Assembly (NCBI RefSeq): GCF_003574355.1
Contig: NZ_QWLB01000021.1
Coordinates: 1-62,188, forward strand
DNA from: Meiothermus granaticius NBRC 107808
GTDB taxonomy: Bacteria; Deinococcota; Deinococci; Deinococcales; Thermaceae
Direction: 5' to 3'
DNA length: 62,188 nucleotides
A model generated the notes under the pieces. It was not told where the DNA came from and searched no databases. It saw only the letters and a program-made list of their open reading frames with translations. How positions within the stretch are numbered: position 1 is the stretch's first letter; every line of letters begins with the position of its first letter. Positions 19,121-28,427 of this stretch are shown piece by piece. Made by a program: the position numbers and the translations under genes.

Positions 19121-20314
19121 ATGAGAAAAGCACTGCTCATCGCTGCGGTGGCCGCCCTGAGTCTCGGGCTGGCTCAGGGCAAGCTGACCGTCTGGACCCA
19201 CTACGGCGGGCCTGAAGTGGCCTGGCTCAAAGATCAGGCCGCCAAGTTCCAAAAATCCACCGGCACCCAGGTCGAGGTGGTTGAGGTGCCGTTTGGAGAC
19301 ATTCAGAACAAGTTCATCCTGGGGGCTCCGCAAGGGCAGGCCGCCGACCTCATCGTGAGCATCCCCAACGACTGGGTAGGGGCCATGGTTCAGGCAGGGG
19401 TGTTGGAGCCGATGGGCAAATATGCCACCGCGAGCTACATCAACGGGCTCAGCGATGTGGCCGTGGATGCCCTCACCTACAAGGGGCAGCTCTTCGCCCT
19501 GCCGATGTTCGCGGAGTCGGTAGCCCTGATCTACAACAAGAAATATGTCCCGACTGCCCCCAAAACCTGGGATGAGTTTCTAAAGGTAGCCCAGGCCAAC
19601 ACCACCGGTAACCGCTTTGGTTTCCTCTACAACCTCAACGACGCCTATTTCAGCTATGGCTGGTTCACCGCCTACGGTGCCTCGGTCTTTGGCAAAAGCG
19701 GCAACACCCTCGACACCAGCCAGGTCAAACTGGGGGGTGAGCCCGGGATCAAGGCCATGACCTTCATCAGGGATCTGCGCTACAAGTACAAGCTGATCCC
19801 TGAAGGGGTGGACTACGCGGTAGCCGATGGCGCGTTCAAGGATGGTTCCCTGGCGATGATCATGAACGGTCCCTGGGCCATCGGCGACTATAAAAAGGCC
19901 AAGATTGACTTTGGCATCGCGCCCATGCCGGCCCCTCCGGGTGGAGGCCAGTGGAGGCCCTTTGTTGGGGTGCAGGGCGTGGCCATGAACGCCTACTCGA
20001 GGAACAAAACCGCTGCGGCCAACTTTGCCAAGCTGCTGGTCTCCCCCCAGAGCCAAATCTCCTTCAACCAGGCCGGGGGCCGTGTCCCAGCCTCTAAGGC
20101 CGCAGTGGCCGAGCTCAAGAATGACCCTGTGGTGGCCGGTTTTGCCCCGATTATCGCCTCGGGCTTCCCCATGCCCAACATCCCCGAGATGGGTAAGGTA
20201 TGGGGGCCCTGGGGCAACGCCCTCTCGCAGGTCACCCAGAAAGCCGACAGCAACATCCCCAGCATCGTGAACAACATGGTCGCAGAGATTCAAAAGAGCC
20301 TCTCGGGCAAGTGA
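19121..20314 (+). CDS. malE: ABC transporter substrate-binding protein for maltose/maltodextrin
   Basis: 397-aa periplasmic binding protein with signal peptide (MRKALLIAAVAALSLGLAQG). The cluster-B sugar-binding signature is clear: KLTVWTHYGG, AQGQAADLIVSIPNDW, and NGPWAIGDYKK near the hinge. The start is ATG 19121 with a strong GGAGGAGG site. It feeds the MalF-MalG permease just downstream; no ATPase (MalK) is in the window, so a shared one elsewhere is likely. The adjacent alpha-amylase-family gene supports maltodextrin as ligand. Confidence 0.9.
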   Translation: MRKALLIAAVAALSLGLAQGKLTVWTHYGGPEVAWLKDQAAKFQKSTGTQVEVVEVPFGDIQNKFILGAPQGQAADLIVSIPNDWVGAMVQAGVLEPMGKYATASYINGLSDVAVDALTYKGQLFALPMFAESVALIYNKKYVPTAPKTWDEFLKVAQANTTGNRFGFLYNLNDAYFSYGWFTAYGASVFGKSGNTLDTSQVKLGGEPGIKAMTFIRDLRYKYKLIPEGVDYAVADGAFKDGSLAMIMNGPWAIGDYKKAKIDFGIAPMPAPPGGGQWRPFVGVQGVAMNAYSRNKTAAANFAKLLVSPQSQISFNQAGGRVPASKAAVAELKNDPVVAGFAPIIASGFPMPNIPEMGKVWGPWGNALSQVTQKADSNIPSIVNNMVAEIQKSLSGK

Positions 20315-20322
20315 GGCCCCCA

Positions 20323-20348
20323 CCCCCGCCAGCAGTGGCGGGGGTTTT
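20323..20348 (+). terminator. Intercistronic terminator between malE and malF
   Basis: Nine-base-pair GC stem (20323-20331 with 20336-20344, loop GCAG) followed by TTTT, nine bases after the malE stop. It would let malE be expressed above the membrane subunits. Confidence 0.75.
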
Positions 20349-20435
20349 CCATTGGGCTCGAGGCGCGCATAAAAGATCAACGGGCAGAGGCTTTGGTATT
20401 GTGGGTATCAGCCCAATCCACCAAGGAGCCTAGCT

Positions 20436-21791
20436 ATGTATCGTTCTCCTCCAGGAGCCAGGGGTTTTCTACTCTCCATCGGTTTACTCGGCGGGGCCAT
20501 GCTGCTGGCCTTTGGCTTGGGCTATCTGCTGTTCCGAGCTTTGGCGCTGGCCCTGCCCCGGCCCATAGACACCCCCTATCCGGGGTATCTGATCCTGATC
20601 TTCATGGCGGTGCTGCTGATCCCGCTGCTGGTGCTGATCGCCCGCCGCTACCCCTTTATCACCGACTGGTACTACCTGCTGCCGGCGATCAGCTTCCTGC
20701 TGGCCTTTACCTTTTACCCCATCCTGCTGACGGTGTATTTTGGCTTCACCGACTACACCGGGCTTAGGAACGGCAAGCCCGACCGTTCCACCGAGACCCA
20801 GGTGGTGCGGGTAGAGGGGAATGTGCTCCTCACCCCAGGCGATGCCGCCGCCAACCTGCGCTGTACCCATCCCAACTGCACTGGAGATCCGCTCGAGCTG
20901 ACCTCCGAGACCCAGCGGGCTACCGTCACCATAAACCAGGTGGAGGGGAACCGAATCGAGCTGAGCGCCCCCCCTCCTTTTACCCCCAAGCTGGTCTACC
21001 ATGTCAACGCCTATGGTTTTGTGGGTCTGGCCAACTACCGCGAGATTTTCGCCAACGCCGGTAGCATCCTCATCCCCATCTTCTTGTGGAACCTGGCTTT
21101 CGCGGCTGGGATTGTGCTGTTGAGCGCGCTGGTAGGGCTCATCCTGGGGCTTCTGCTCAACAACAAAAACCTCCGCTTGCGCGGCTTCTACCGCACCCTG
21201 CTGATCCTCTCCTGGGCCATGCCCACGGTGATCAGCTTCCAAGTCTGGGGGGCCCTGCTCAACGTCAACTTCGGTGCGGTGAACCGCTTCCTGGGGCTGC
21301 TGGGGGCTTACCCGGTGCCCTGGACCAGCGACCCGGAGTGGGCTAGGGTGGCGGTCATCCTGATCGGGGTCTGGCAGGCCTTCCCCTACTGGATGGTGGC
21401 CACCTTGGGGGCGCTCACCACCATCCCCGACGATGTGTATGAAGCCGCCAAGATGGACGGGGCCTCGGGGTGGCGCACCCTTACCGGGATCACCCTGCCC
21501 CTGCTGCGCCCGGCTTTCACCCCGCTGCTGCTCTCCTCTTTTGCCTTCAACTTCAACAACTTTGGCCTGATCTACCTGGCCATCAACCCCCAACCTGCGG
21601 TGGAGGGCCGGCCCTCCACTGCCCAGGCGGTGGATATCCTGATCTCCTGGGCGTACAAAACCGCTTTCCAGGCAGATGGAGGGCAGGCCTATGGCCTGGG
21701 AGGGGCCATCTCATTCATCATCTTCATCATCACCGTATTGATCAGCCTGGTTAACTTCCGGGTGACCGGGGCGCTGCGGGAGGTGCGATAG
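20436..21791 (+). CDS. malF: Maltose/maltodextrin ABC transporter permease MalF
   Basis: 451-aa inner-membrane permease. Several N-terminal hydrophobic helices are followed by a roughly 90-residue periplasmic loop containing two Cys (LRCTHPNCTG), as in MalF, and a core with the EAA loop EAAKMDGASGWRTLTGITLP that docks on the ATPase. AAGGAG precedes ATG 20436. It pairs with malG two bases downstream. Confidence 0.9.
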   Translation: MYRSPPGARGFLLSIGLLGGAMLLAFGLGYLLFRALALALPRPIDTPYPGYLILIFMAVLLIPLLVLIARRYPFITDWYYLLPAISFLLAFTFYPILLTVYFGFTDYTGLRNGKPDRSTETQVVRVEGNVLLTPGDAAANLRCTHPNCTGDPLELTSETQRATVTINQVEGNRIELSAPPPFTPKLVYHVNAYGFVGLANYREIFANAGSILIPIFLWNLAFAAGIVLLSALVGLILGLLLNNKNLRLRGFYRTLLILSWAMPTVISFQVWGALLNVNFGAVNRFLGLLGAYPVPWTSDPEWARVAVILIGVWQAFPYWMVATLGALTTIPDDVYEAAKMDGASGWRTLTGITLPLLRPAFTPLLLSSFAFNFNNFGLIYLAINPQPAVEGRPSTAQAVDILISWAYKTAFQADGGQAYGLGGAISFIIFIITVLISLVNFRVTGALREVR

Positions 21792-21792
21792 T

Positions 21793-23175
21793 ATGGCCAC
21801 TTCTGAGCGCAACGCCCAAGGAGGGAGGTCGTCCCGGCACAGCCTGGGGGCAACGCTCTCGAGCCTTCTCCTTTGGCTGCTGGGGCTGGCCCTGGGGGTG
21901 TGGCTGCTGTTCTTCTACACGCCCAACTTGCTGGGCCGGGTTCAGCCACGGGTGCCCTTCGGCTTCGTGTTCATCGAGCGGGGCTGGCTCTACGCGCTGG
22001 GGGGGATCGTCCTGCTGGTAGCCCTAATCCTGGGGTATAGCCTAATCCTCACCGCGCTCAGCAATGCCCGCACTGGCCGGCGGCGAAGCCCCTGGCCGCT
22101 GTTCGGCCAAGGGGTCACCCACCTGTTCCTCTGGCTGGTGCTGATCGTCGCCCTGTATCCGGTGCTCCAAATCGTGGCCGCCAGCTTCGACCCCAACAAC
22201 AGCCTGTACCGGCTGGCCCCCCCTCAGAGCGATAACCTGTTGGTGAGAAGCCGGGTCATCCCGGACTTTGCCCAAGCCAGCCTCGAGAACTACCGCAAGC
22301 TCTTCGACGGGGTGCAGATCTACGCTTACCAAGGCGTTCTGATGGCCCTGGCCTTGCTGAGCCTGGTAGGAACCCTAGGGCTAGCGGGGTATCGCCGCCT
22401 GATCGGGGACAACCAAGAAGTCAGCCCACTGGCCACTGCTCAAGGGCGGCTGCTGGCCCTTTTCGCCCTGATCGCCTTTGCCCTGGTGCTGTTGCTCTCG
22501 CCCGCTCAGTTCACCAGCCCCAACACCGAGGCCAAATTCGTGCTGTGGATCCGCAACACCCTGCTGGTCTCTGGGATCACGGGGGTTCTGGCCGTGCTGC
22601 TCACCGCCACCGCCGGGTATGCCTTCGCTCGCTTTAGCTTTCCAGGCCGTTACACCATGCTGCTGGTCTTTATTTTCATCCAGATGTTTCCTGGGTTTCT
22701 GGGGCTGGTGGCCATCTACTCCCTCATTTCCAATCTGAGCCTGCTCAATACCTTTACCGGCCTGATCCTGGCCTATTCCGGGGGGATCATCAGCTTCGGA
22801 ACCTGGGTGTATAAGGGCTTTTTGGAGAGCATCTCCAAAAGCCTGGAGGAAGCCGCCCTGATCGATGGGGCCACCAAGTGGCAGGCCTTCACCCGGGTGC
22901 TGCTGCCCCTATCGGCTCCGATGTTTGTGTTCATCTTCCTGCTGCAGTTTGTCGGCACCTACTCGGAGTTCATCCTGGCCAACCTACTGCTCACCGGCAG
23001 CGAGAGCTGGACGGTGGGGATGGGGCTGCGCAACTTCACCACCGGGCAGTTCCAGACCAAATGGGGGGTCTTCGCCGCTGCGGCGGTGCTGGGCTCGATC
23101 CCCATTTTGGCAATTTTCTATGGCTTCCAGCGCTACTTCGTTTCAGGGTATACCGCAGGAAGCGTGAAGGAGTAA
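21793..23175 (+). CDS. malG: Maltose/maltodextrin ABC transporter permease MalG, enlarged
   Basis: 460-aa permease with EAA loop EEAALIDGATKWQAFTRVLLP. It is about 160 residues longer than enteric MalG. The extra length is two N-terminal hydrophobic segments (about residues 18-42 and 58-85) plus two more (about 178-200 and 217-236) inserted after the canonical first helix. The core from FVLWIRNTLLVSG onward is conventional. It starts one base after the malF stop. Confidence 0.88.
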   Translation: MATSERNAQGGRSSRHSLGATLSSLLLWLLGLALGVWLLFFYTPNLLGRVQPRVPFGFVFIERGWLYALGGIVLLVALILGYSLILTALSNARTGRRRSPWPLFGQGVTHLFLWLVLIVALYPVLQIVAASFDPNNSLYRLAPPQSDNLLVRSRVIPDFAQASLENYRKLFDGVQIYAYQGVLMALALLSLVGTLGLAGYRRLIGDNQEVSPLATAQGRLLALFALIAFALVLLLSPAQFTSPNTEAKFVLWIRNTLLVSGITGVLAVLLTATAGYAFARFSFPGRYTMLLVFIFIQMFPGFLGLVAIYSLISNLSLLNTFTGLILAYSGGIISFGTWVYKGFLESISKSLEEAALIDGATKWQAFTRVLLPLSAPMFVFIFLLQFVGTYSEFILANLLLTGSESWTVGMGLRNFTTGQFQTKWGVFAAAAVLGSIPILAIFYGFQRYFVSGYTAGSVKE

Positions 23176-23198
23176 CGCCCGGCTGAGTGGTCATGCGA

Positions 23199-23211
23199 TA
23201 GGCTTGGTGGC
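23199..23211 (+). promoter_or_regulatory. Candidate leaderless promoter of the amylase gene
   Basis: TAGGCT at 23199-23204, seven bases before ATG 23212; it suggests expression independent of malEFG. Confidence 0.4.
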
Positions 23212-24945
23212 ATGCACTATCACGACTGGGAAGCCTTTTGCGTGGAACCCCTGACCCCGGAGCTAGGCCAGGAGGTGGTTTTGCGGGTGCGCACCCCTGC
23301 CCGCAAGGGCCTTTTGGTGTTCGAGCAGGGGGGGGAGCTCGAGCGCAAACCCCTCCAGGCAGTATCGGGAGGGCTCGAGGCGCGCATCGCGATGCATGCC
23401 TCTCCCCTGCGCTATTGCTTTTACCTCGAGGCCGAGCGGGTGTATCTGACCAGTGCCGGGGTTAGCCCCACCCTGCCCCGCTATGACCGTTTTTTTCACC
23501 TGCTGGCCCAGCCCAGTGTGCCGGAATGGGCGGTAGGAGCGGTTTTCTATCAAATTTTCCCCGACCGCTTCCGCAACGGCAACCCCCACAATGACCCCCA
23601 GTCGGGCCAGTGGCTTTACGGCGGGAAGCCCATCATCAAGAAGGGCTGGGACGAGCCCGTAGCCCCGCGCGAAGGAGCCCTTCAGCACTACGGGGGGGAC
23701 CTCGAGGGCATCACCCAATCGCTCGACTACTTGCAAGCTCTGGGGATCGAGGCCCTGTATCTGACCCCGATCTTCCCCTCGCCCTCCTCCCACCGCTATG
23801 ACGCCTCCGACTACCATCGGGTTGATCCTCATCTGGGTGGAGAGGCCGCCTTCGACCGCCTGGTGCAGGCCTTGCACCAACGGGGGATGCGGTTGGTGCT
23901 TGACGGAGTGTTCAACCATATTGGCAACACCCACCCCGACTTTCAAAAAGCCCTCTCCGATCCCACTAGCCCCGAGGCCGGGATGTTTACCTTCCATGCC
24001 GATGGCAGCTACGCGGCCTTTTACGGGGTCAAGACCCTGCCCAAGCTGGACTACGCCAACCCCCTTACGGTGGAGCGCTGGGTGGATGGCCCCAAAGCCC
24101 CCCTGCGCTACTGGCTGCGCCGGGGCGCCGATGGCTGGCGGTTGGATGTGGCTCACCAGATCGGTGAAGGTGGCACCAACCGTAAGAACCTCGAGCTCCT
24201 GCGGCAGATGCACCGCAACTCCAGGGAGGAGGCGCTCGAGGCCCTGGTCTTTGGTGAGCTCTCCTTCGACACCACCGAAACGCTGCGTGCCCACACCCTG
24301 GACGGCTCCATGCACTACGCTGGGTTTGCCCATCCGGTGATGGAATGGCTCTGTGGGCAGAACGTGCTGGGCTGGAAGGTGCAGGTGAGCACCCCCGCCC
24401 TCTGGGAGACCCTCTGGGACCATTACGCTGCGCTTCCCCTACAAATCCGCCAAGCCATGTACACCCTGATCGGCTCTCACGACATCCCCCGCCCCCTGTG
24501 GCGGTTACGCGGCGATACCGAACGGATGAAGCTGGCCCTGGGTCTTCTCTTCGCTTTTCCCGGCAGCCCCGGCCTCTACTACGGCGATGAGATCGGGCTG
24601 AATCAGGCCAACCCCTATGACCTGTTCAACGGCGACCCCATGTGCCGGGGCACCTTCCCTTGGGACGAAGCCCGGTGGAACCCCGAGCTGCTCTCCTGGA
24701 CCAAGCAGCTCATCCATTTGAAGAAGAGCGTTCCAGCCCTGCGGCGTGGCGGATTGCAGCCCCTCGAGGTCCGGGAGGGGCTTCTGGGGTTCAAGCGGCT
24801 CTATGCCGGGGAGGAGGTTTGGGTGTACGCGGCCCTGGAACCCCACTTGGTGCGCTTACCGCCGGTGCAGGACTTGCTCACCGGCGAGGAAACCTCGGGC
24901 TGGGTCAGGGTTCAGGGGCTAGGGCTGTATAGGCTTCGGAGCTAA
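23212..24945 (+). CDS. GH13 alpha-amylase family enzyme (neopullulanase/maltogenic amylase type)
   Basis: 577 aa with no signal peptide, so it is cytoplasmic. An N-terminal beta domain (about 1-110) precedes the catalytic barrel. The conserved GH13 regions are visible: DGVFNHIG (I), GWRLDVAH with nucleophile Asp (II), VFGELS with acid/base Glu (III) and IGSHDIPR with the third Asp (IV). IFPDRFRNGNP is typical of cyclomaltodextrinase/neopullulanase enzymes. It probably degrades imported maltodextrins or cyclodextrins delivered by the Mal transporter. Confidence 0.9.
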   Translation: MHYHDWEAFCVEPLTPELGQEVVLRVRTPARKGLLVFEQGGELERKPLQAVSGGLEARIAMHASPLRYCFYLEAERVYLTSAGVSPTLPRYDRFFHLLAQPSVPEWAVGAVFYQIFPDRFRNGNPHNDPQSGQWLYGGKPIIKKGWDEPVAPREGALQHYGGDLEGITQSLDYLQALGIEALYLTPIFPSPSSHRYDASDYHRVDPHLGGEAAFDRLVQALHQRGMRLVLDGVFNHIGNTHPDFQKALSDPTSPEAGMFTFHADGSYAAFYGVKTLPKLDYANPLTVERWVDGPKAPLRYWLRRGADGWRLDVAHQIGEGGTNRKNLELLRQMHRNSREEALEALVFGELSFDTTETLRAHTLDGSMHYAGFAHPVMEWLCGQNVLGWKVQVSTPALWETLWDHYAALPLQIRQAMYTLIGSHDIPRPLWRLRGDTERMKLALGLLFAFPGSPGLYYGDEIGLNQANPYDLFNGDPMCRGTFPWDEARWNPELLSWTKQLIHLKKSVPALRRGGLQPLEVREGLLGFKRLYAGEEVWVYAALEPHLVRLPPVQDLLTGEETSGWVRVQGLGLYRLRS

Positions 24946-24951
24946 TTCCGG

Positions 24952-24963
24952 TAAACTGACCGG
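24952..24963 (+). promoter_or_regulatory. Candidate leaderless promoter of the aldo/keto reductase gene
   Basis: TAAACT at 24952-24957, six bases before GTG 24964. Confidence 0.45.
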
Positions 24964-25947
24964 GTGGAATACCGTGAGCTTGGACGCACCGGATACAAGG
25001 TTTCCGTAATCAGCTTCGGCGCTTGGGCCATCGGGGGCACCTGGGGACCGGTTGAGGATAGCCAGAGCATGGCGGCTTTGCACCGGGCCCTGGAGCTAGG
25101 GGTCAATTTCTTTGATACCGCCGATGTATACGGCGACGGGCGCAGTGAGCGCTTGCTGGCTCGGCTACGGCGTGAAAGCCACCAAGCTTTCTTTGTGGCC
25201 ACCAAGGCTGGGCGCCGGTTACCCAAACAGACCCCCGAGGGGTACAGCAAGGAAAACCTGTACGAATGGGTGGGGCGGAGCCTCAAAAACCTCGAGACCG
25301 AGACCCTCGACCTGCTCCAGCTGCACTGTCCCCCTCGAGACGTATACCTTTCGGACCGGGTATTTTCCATCCTGGATGAGATGAAGCGCCAGGGGATGAT
25401 CCGCCACTACGGCATCAGCGTGGAAACCGTGGAGGAGGCCCTGTTGGGCACCCAATACCCAGGGGTGCAGAGCGTACAAATTATCTTCAACATGTTTCGC
25501 CTCAAGCCCGCCGAGCAGTTTTTCCCCCTAGCCAAGGCCCGCCAGGTGGGAATTCTGGCCCGGGTACCGCTGGCCAGTGGCCTGCTCACCGGCAAGCTCC
25601 GCCCCGACTCACAGTTCGCCCCCGATGATCACCGCAGCTTCAACCGCCACGGCGAAGCCTTTGACAAGGGCGAGACCTTCTCCGGGGTGGAGTATGAAAC
25701 CGGTTTGCAGGCAGTGGAGGCGCTCAAGAAAATCACCCCCCCTGGAATGACCCTGGCCCAGTTCGCCCTGCGCTGGATCGCCATGTTTCCCGAGGTGACC
25801 TGCGCCATCCCCGGCGCCAAAAACCCTCAGCAGGCCGAGGAAAACGTGTGGGCAGGGGAACTGCCCCCCATCCCCTCACAGACCATGGAGCAGGTTCAGG
25901 CCATCTACGACCGCTACATCCGGGCCCAGGTACACCCGCTGTGGTAG
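24964..25947 (+). CDS. Aldo/keto reductase
   Basis: 327-aa NAD(P)H-dependent oxidoreductase. The AKR tetrad is visible: Asp and Tyr in FFDTADVYGDGRSE, Lys in FVATKAG and His in LLQLHCP. The C-terminal cofactor loop reads AIPGAKNPQQAEEN. It resembles the YqkF/YhdN-type AKR11 group. It probably reduces sugar aldehydes or xenobiotic carbonyls; position after the amylase gene hints at sugar metabolism but it has its own promoter. Confidence 0.88.
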   Translation: MEYRELGRTGYKVSVISFGAWAIGGTWGPVEDSQSMAALHRALELGVNFFDTADVYGDGRSERLLARLRRESHQAFFVATKAGRRLPKQTPEGYSKENLYEWVGRSLKNLETETLDLLQLHCPPRDVYLSDRVFSILDEMKRQGMIRHYGISVETVEEALLGTQYPGVQSVQIIFNMFRLKPAEQFFPLAKARQVGILARVPLASGLLTGKLRPDSQFAPDDHRSFNRHGEAFDKGETFSGVEYETGLQAVEALKKITPPGMTLAQFALRWIAMFPEVTCAIPGAKNPQQAEENVWAGELPPIPSQTMEQVQAIYDRYIRAQVHPLW

Positions 25948-26026
25948 CGGCTGGGTAACGCCGTCCATAACGGCATTTGTTGCTTGTAGCACACCCAGCC
26001 CCACCCTCCAGCCGTCAAGCTGACCT

Positions 26027-26113
26027 ATGGACTGGCGCTGGATGGTTAAGCAGGTGTTCGTTTGGACCGCGGTGATCGTGGTGGCGGTGGCCTGGGGGTT
26101 CATGAACCCTTAG
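26027..26113 (+). CDS. Possible 28-aa single-span membrane micro-protein
   Basis: ATG 26027 opens a 28-codon frame with a short Trp/Arg/Lys-rich N-terminus (MDWRWMVKQ), one hydrophobic helix rich in Val and Ala, and a stop at 26111. It fills the gap before mutS2. No clear ribosome site is present, so the call rests on composition alone. Confidence 0.3.
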   Translation: MDWRWMVKQVFVWTAVIVVAVAWGFMNP

Positions 26114-26142
26114 CATCTGCCAATCGGGTTAGGGCTTCCGGC

Positions 26143-26162
26143 TATACTGGCTGTTTGGAGCT
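26143..26162 (+). promoter_or_regulatory. Candidate mutS2 -10 box and ribosome site
   Basis: TATACT at 26143-26148 and a GGAG just before ATG 26163 give a leader of a few bases. Confidence 0.35.
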
Positions 26163-28427
26163 ATGCGCGACGCCCTACAGGCTTTGGATTTCACCCGGAT
26201 CCGCTCGGCTTTGGTCGAGCGAGCCTCAACGTTCATGGGCCAGGAGGCGCTGGCCCGCCTCGAGCCCCAGCCGCACCTCGAGGCTGCGCTCTCGCAGCAG
26301 GCCACGGTGGCCGAAGCCCTGGCCTATCCCTATCGGCTGGGGGGGATCCAGGATCTGCGCCCAGCCCTAGCCGCGGCGCAAAAAGGCTTGCGGCTCGAGG
26401 GGCCCCAGCTGCGCGAGGTGGCTGGCAGCTTGGAATCTGCTGTAGCGCTCAAGCATGAGCTGCTCGAGGTGGGGGAGCAGCTCAGCCGGCTGGCCCAACA
26501 GATTGGGGAGCACACCTTTTTCCTGCGGCGCATTCGTGAAGCCCTGGATGAAAGTGGGAATGTGCGCGATGAGGCTACCCCTCGCCTGCGGGAGATTCGC
26601 CGCCAGGTCAACCCCCTGCGCGAGGAGATCCAAAACCGGCTACAGACCCTCTTGGATCGTCATGCGGAGGCCATCCAGGAGCGCTTCATCACCCTGCGCC
26701 GCGACCGCTACGTCATCCCGGTCAAGGCCAGCTTCCAGCATAAGATCTCGGGAATTATCCTTGACCAATCCGACTCAGGCCTTACGGTCTACATGGAGCC
26801 GGGCGCGATCGTTCCCCTCAACAACCAACTGGCCAGCCTCAAGCTCGAGGAGGACGCCGAGGTTAACCGGGTGTTGTTCGAGCTCTCCGCGATTTTAGCC
26901 AACGACCCCGAGCTGGAGACCACCCTCCAGGCCCTCACCTCGCTGGACGTCGCCCGGGCCTCGGCCAACCTTGCCGAGGATTGGAAGCTGGTGCGGCCTC
27001 GGCTCAGCCGCGAGGGCCCCTATCGGCTCCGGGCGGCCCGCCATCCCCTGATCGAGCATCCCGTGAGCAACGACCTCGAGCTCACCGAGCAGCACCGCAT
27101 CCTGCTGCTCACGGGCCCCAATATGGGCGGGAAGAGCGCCCTGCTCAAAACCTTGGGCCTGGCCGTGGTGATGGCCCAGTGCGGGCTGTTTGTGGCCGCC
27201 GAAGCCGCCGAGATTCCTTTTCCCGATCGGCTCTTCGTGGATATCGGCGACGAGCAAAGCCTACAGGAAAACCTCTCCACCTTTGCCACCCACTTGCTGC
27301 GGCTCAAGGAGGTGCTGGAGCACGCCACCCCTTCGAGCCTGGTGATCATCGATGAGCTGGGCTCCGGTACCGATCCGGAGGAAGGGGCCGCGCTGTCTCA
27401 AGCCTTTCTCGAGGATCTGCTGAAGCGCGGGGTGCGCGGGCTGCTGACCACCCATCTCTCCCCCCTCAAGGCGTTTGCTCAGGATACCCCAGGGATCCAG
27501 AATGCCTCCATGCGCTTTGACCTCGAGCACCTGCGCCCCACCTATACCCTGGTGGTAGGGGCTCCAGGGCGGAGTTACGCCCTCAGCATCGCCCGCCGGC
27601 TGGGCTTCCCCGAGCCTGGGATACACCGGGCAGAAGCGCTGTTGGGGCCGGAAGGTGGGCGATTGGAGCGGCTGTTGGGCTCGCTCGAGGCCGAGCGCGA
27701 GCGGCTGCAGCTCGAGCGTGCTCAGGCTGAAGCGACCCGGAAGCAGGCCGCCGAACAGGAACAAGCCTTAAGGCAGCAGCTCGCCGCTCTACAGGCCCAG
27801 CGCGAGGAACAGCTCGAGGCCGCCCGCCAAGAGGCCGCGGCCCTGGTTCGAGAGGCCCAGGAGCGGGTACGGCAGGTGCGCGAGCGGGCCAAGCAGGAAG
27901 GGCAGGGCCAGGCCCTGCAAGAACTCCTGGCCTTGCGCAGCCGATACCAACGGCCAACCCCTTCGGAACCGGCTCAAGCCGGGCTGGAGGTGGGTTCGGT
28001 GGTCCAGATCCCCGAGTACGGCGGTCAGGGCACCCTCCTCGAGCTGCGCGGCAAGGACGCCTTGGTGCAGATGGGCGCGGTACGGCTCAGCCTACCGCTT
28101 GCGAAGCTCCAGCCCCTAGAGCCCGCCAAAACCCCTGCCCCGTCCCACCGCAGGGGTGGCTCGAGCCGGGCCAAAACCAAGCTCGGCGGTGAGCTCAACT
28201 TGCGCGGGCTAAACGTGGAGGAAGCCCTGCTGGCGGTAAACAGCTACCTGGAGGAGGCCCAGGCGACCGGCACCTCCCCGGTGCGGCTCCTGCACGGCAA
28301 AGGCACCGGAGCCCTGCGCAACGCCCTACGCGAGGCCCTCCGCCGCGATAAGCGGGTCGAGAGCTTTAGCGACGCGGTGCCTTACGAGGGTGGGCACGGG
28401 GTTACCGTAGTGCATCTAAAGGTTTAG
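26163..28427 (+). CDS. mutS2: MutS2 family endonuclease/ATPase
   Basis: 754 aa. The MutS core and ATPase carry Walker A LTGPNMGGKSALLKT and Walker B VIIDELGSGTDPEEG, a long Gln/Glu/Ala coiled coil (about 500-590), a KOW-like region and a C-terminal Smr domain (LNLRGLN, HGKGTGALRNALRE). In Thermus MutS2 suppresses recombination by cutting branched DNA, and in other bacteria it acts on collided ribosomes. It lacks the N-terminal mismatch-recognition domain, as expected. Its last four bases overlap the end of the convergent unknown gene. Confidence 0.93.
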   Translation: MRDALQALDFTRIRSALVERASTFMGQEALARLEPQPHLEAALSQQATVAEALAYPYRLGGIQDLRPALAAAQKGLRLEGPQLREVAGSLESAVALKHELLEVGEQLSRLAQQIGEHTFFLRRIREALDESGNVRDEATPRLREIRRQVNPLREEIQNRLQTLLDRHAEAIQERFITLRRDRYVIPVKASFQHKISGIILDQSDSGLTVYMEPGAIVPLNNQLASLKLEEDAEVNRVLFELSAILANDPELETTLQALTSLDVARASANLAEDWKLVRPRLSREGPYRLRAARHPLIEHPVSNDLELTEQHRILLLTGPNMGGKSALLKTLGLAVVMAQCGLFVAAEAAEIPFPDRLFVDIGDEQSLQENLSTFATHLLRLKEVLEHATPSSLVIIDELGSGTDPEEGAALSQAFLEDLLKRGVRGLLTTHLSPLKAFAQDTPGIQNASMRFDLEHLRPTYTLVVGAPGRSYALSIARRLGFPEPGIHRAEALLGPEGGRLERLLGSLEAERERLQLERAQAEATRKQAAEQEQALRQQLAALQAQREEQLEAARQEAAALVREAQERVRQVRERAKQEGQGQALQELLALRSRYQRPTPSEPAQAGLEVGSVVQIPEYGGQGTLLELRGKDALVQMGAVRLSLPLAKLQPLEPAKTPAPSHRRGGSSRAKTKLGGELNLRGLNVEEALLAVNSYLEEAQATGTSPVRLLHGKGTGALRNALREALRRDKRVESFSDAVPYEGGHGVTVVHLKV

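Noticed and set aside
23263-24423. 386-codon minus-strand open frame opposite the amylase gene
   Set aside because: Antisense shadow; the plus strand carries all four GH13 conserved regions.
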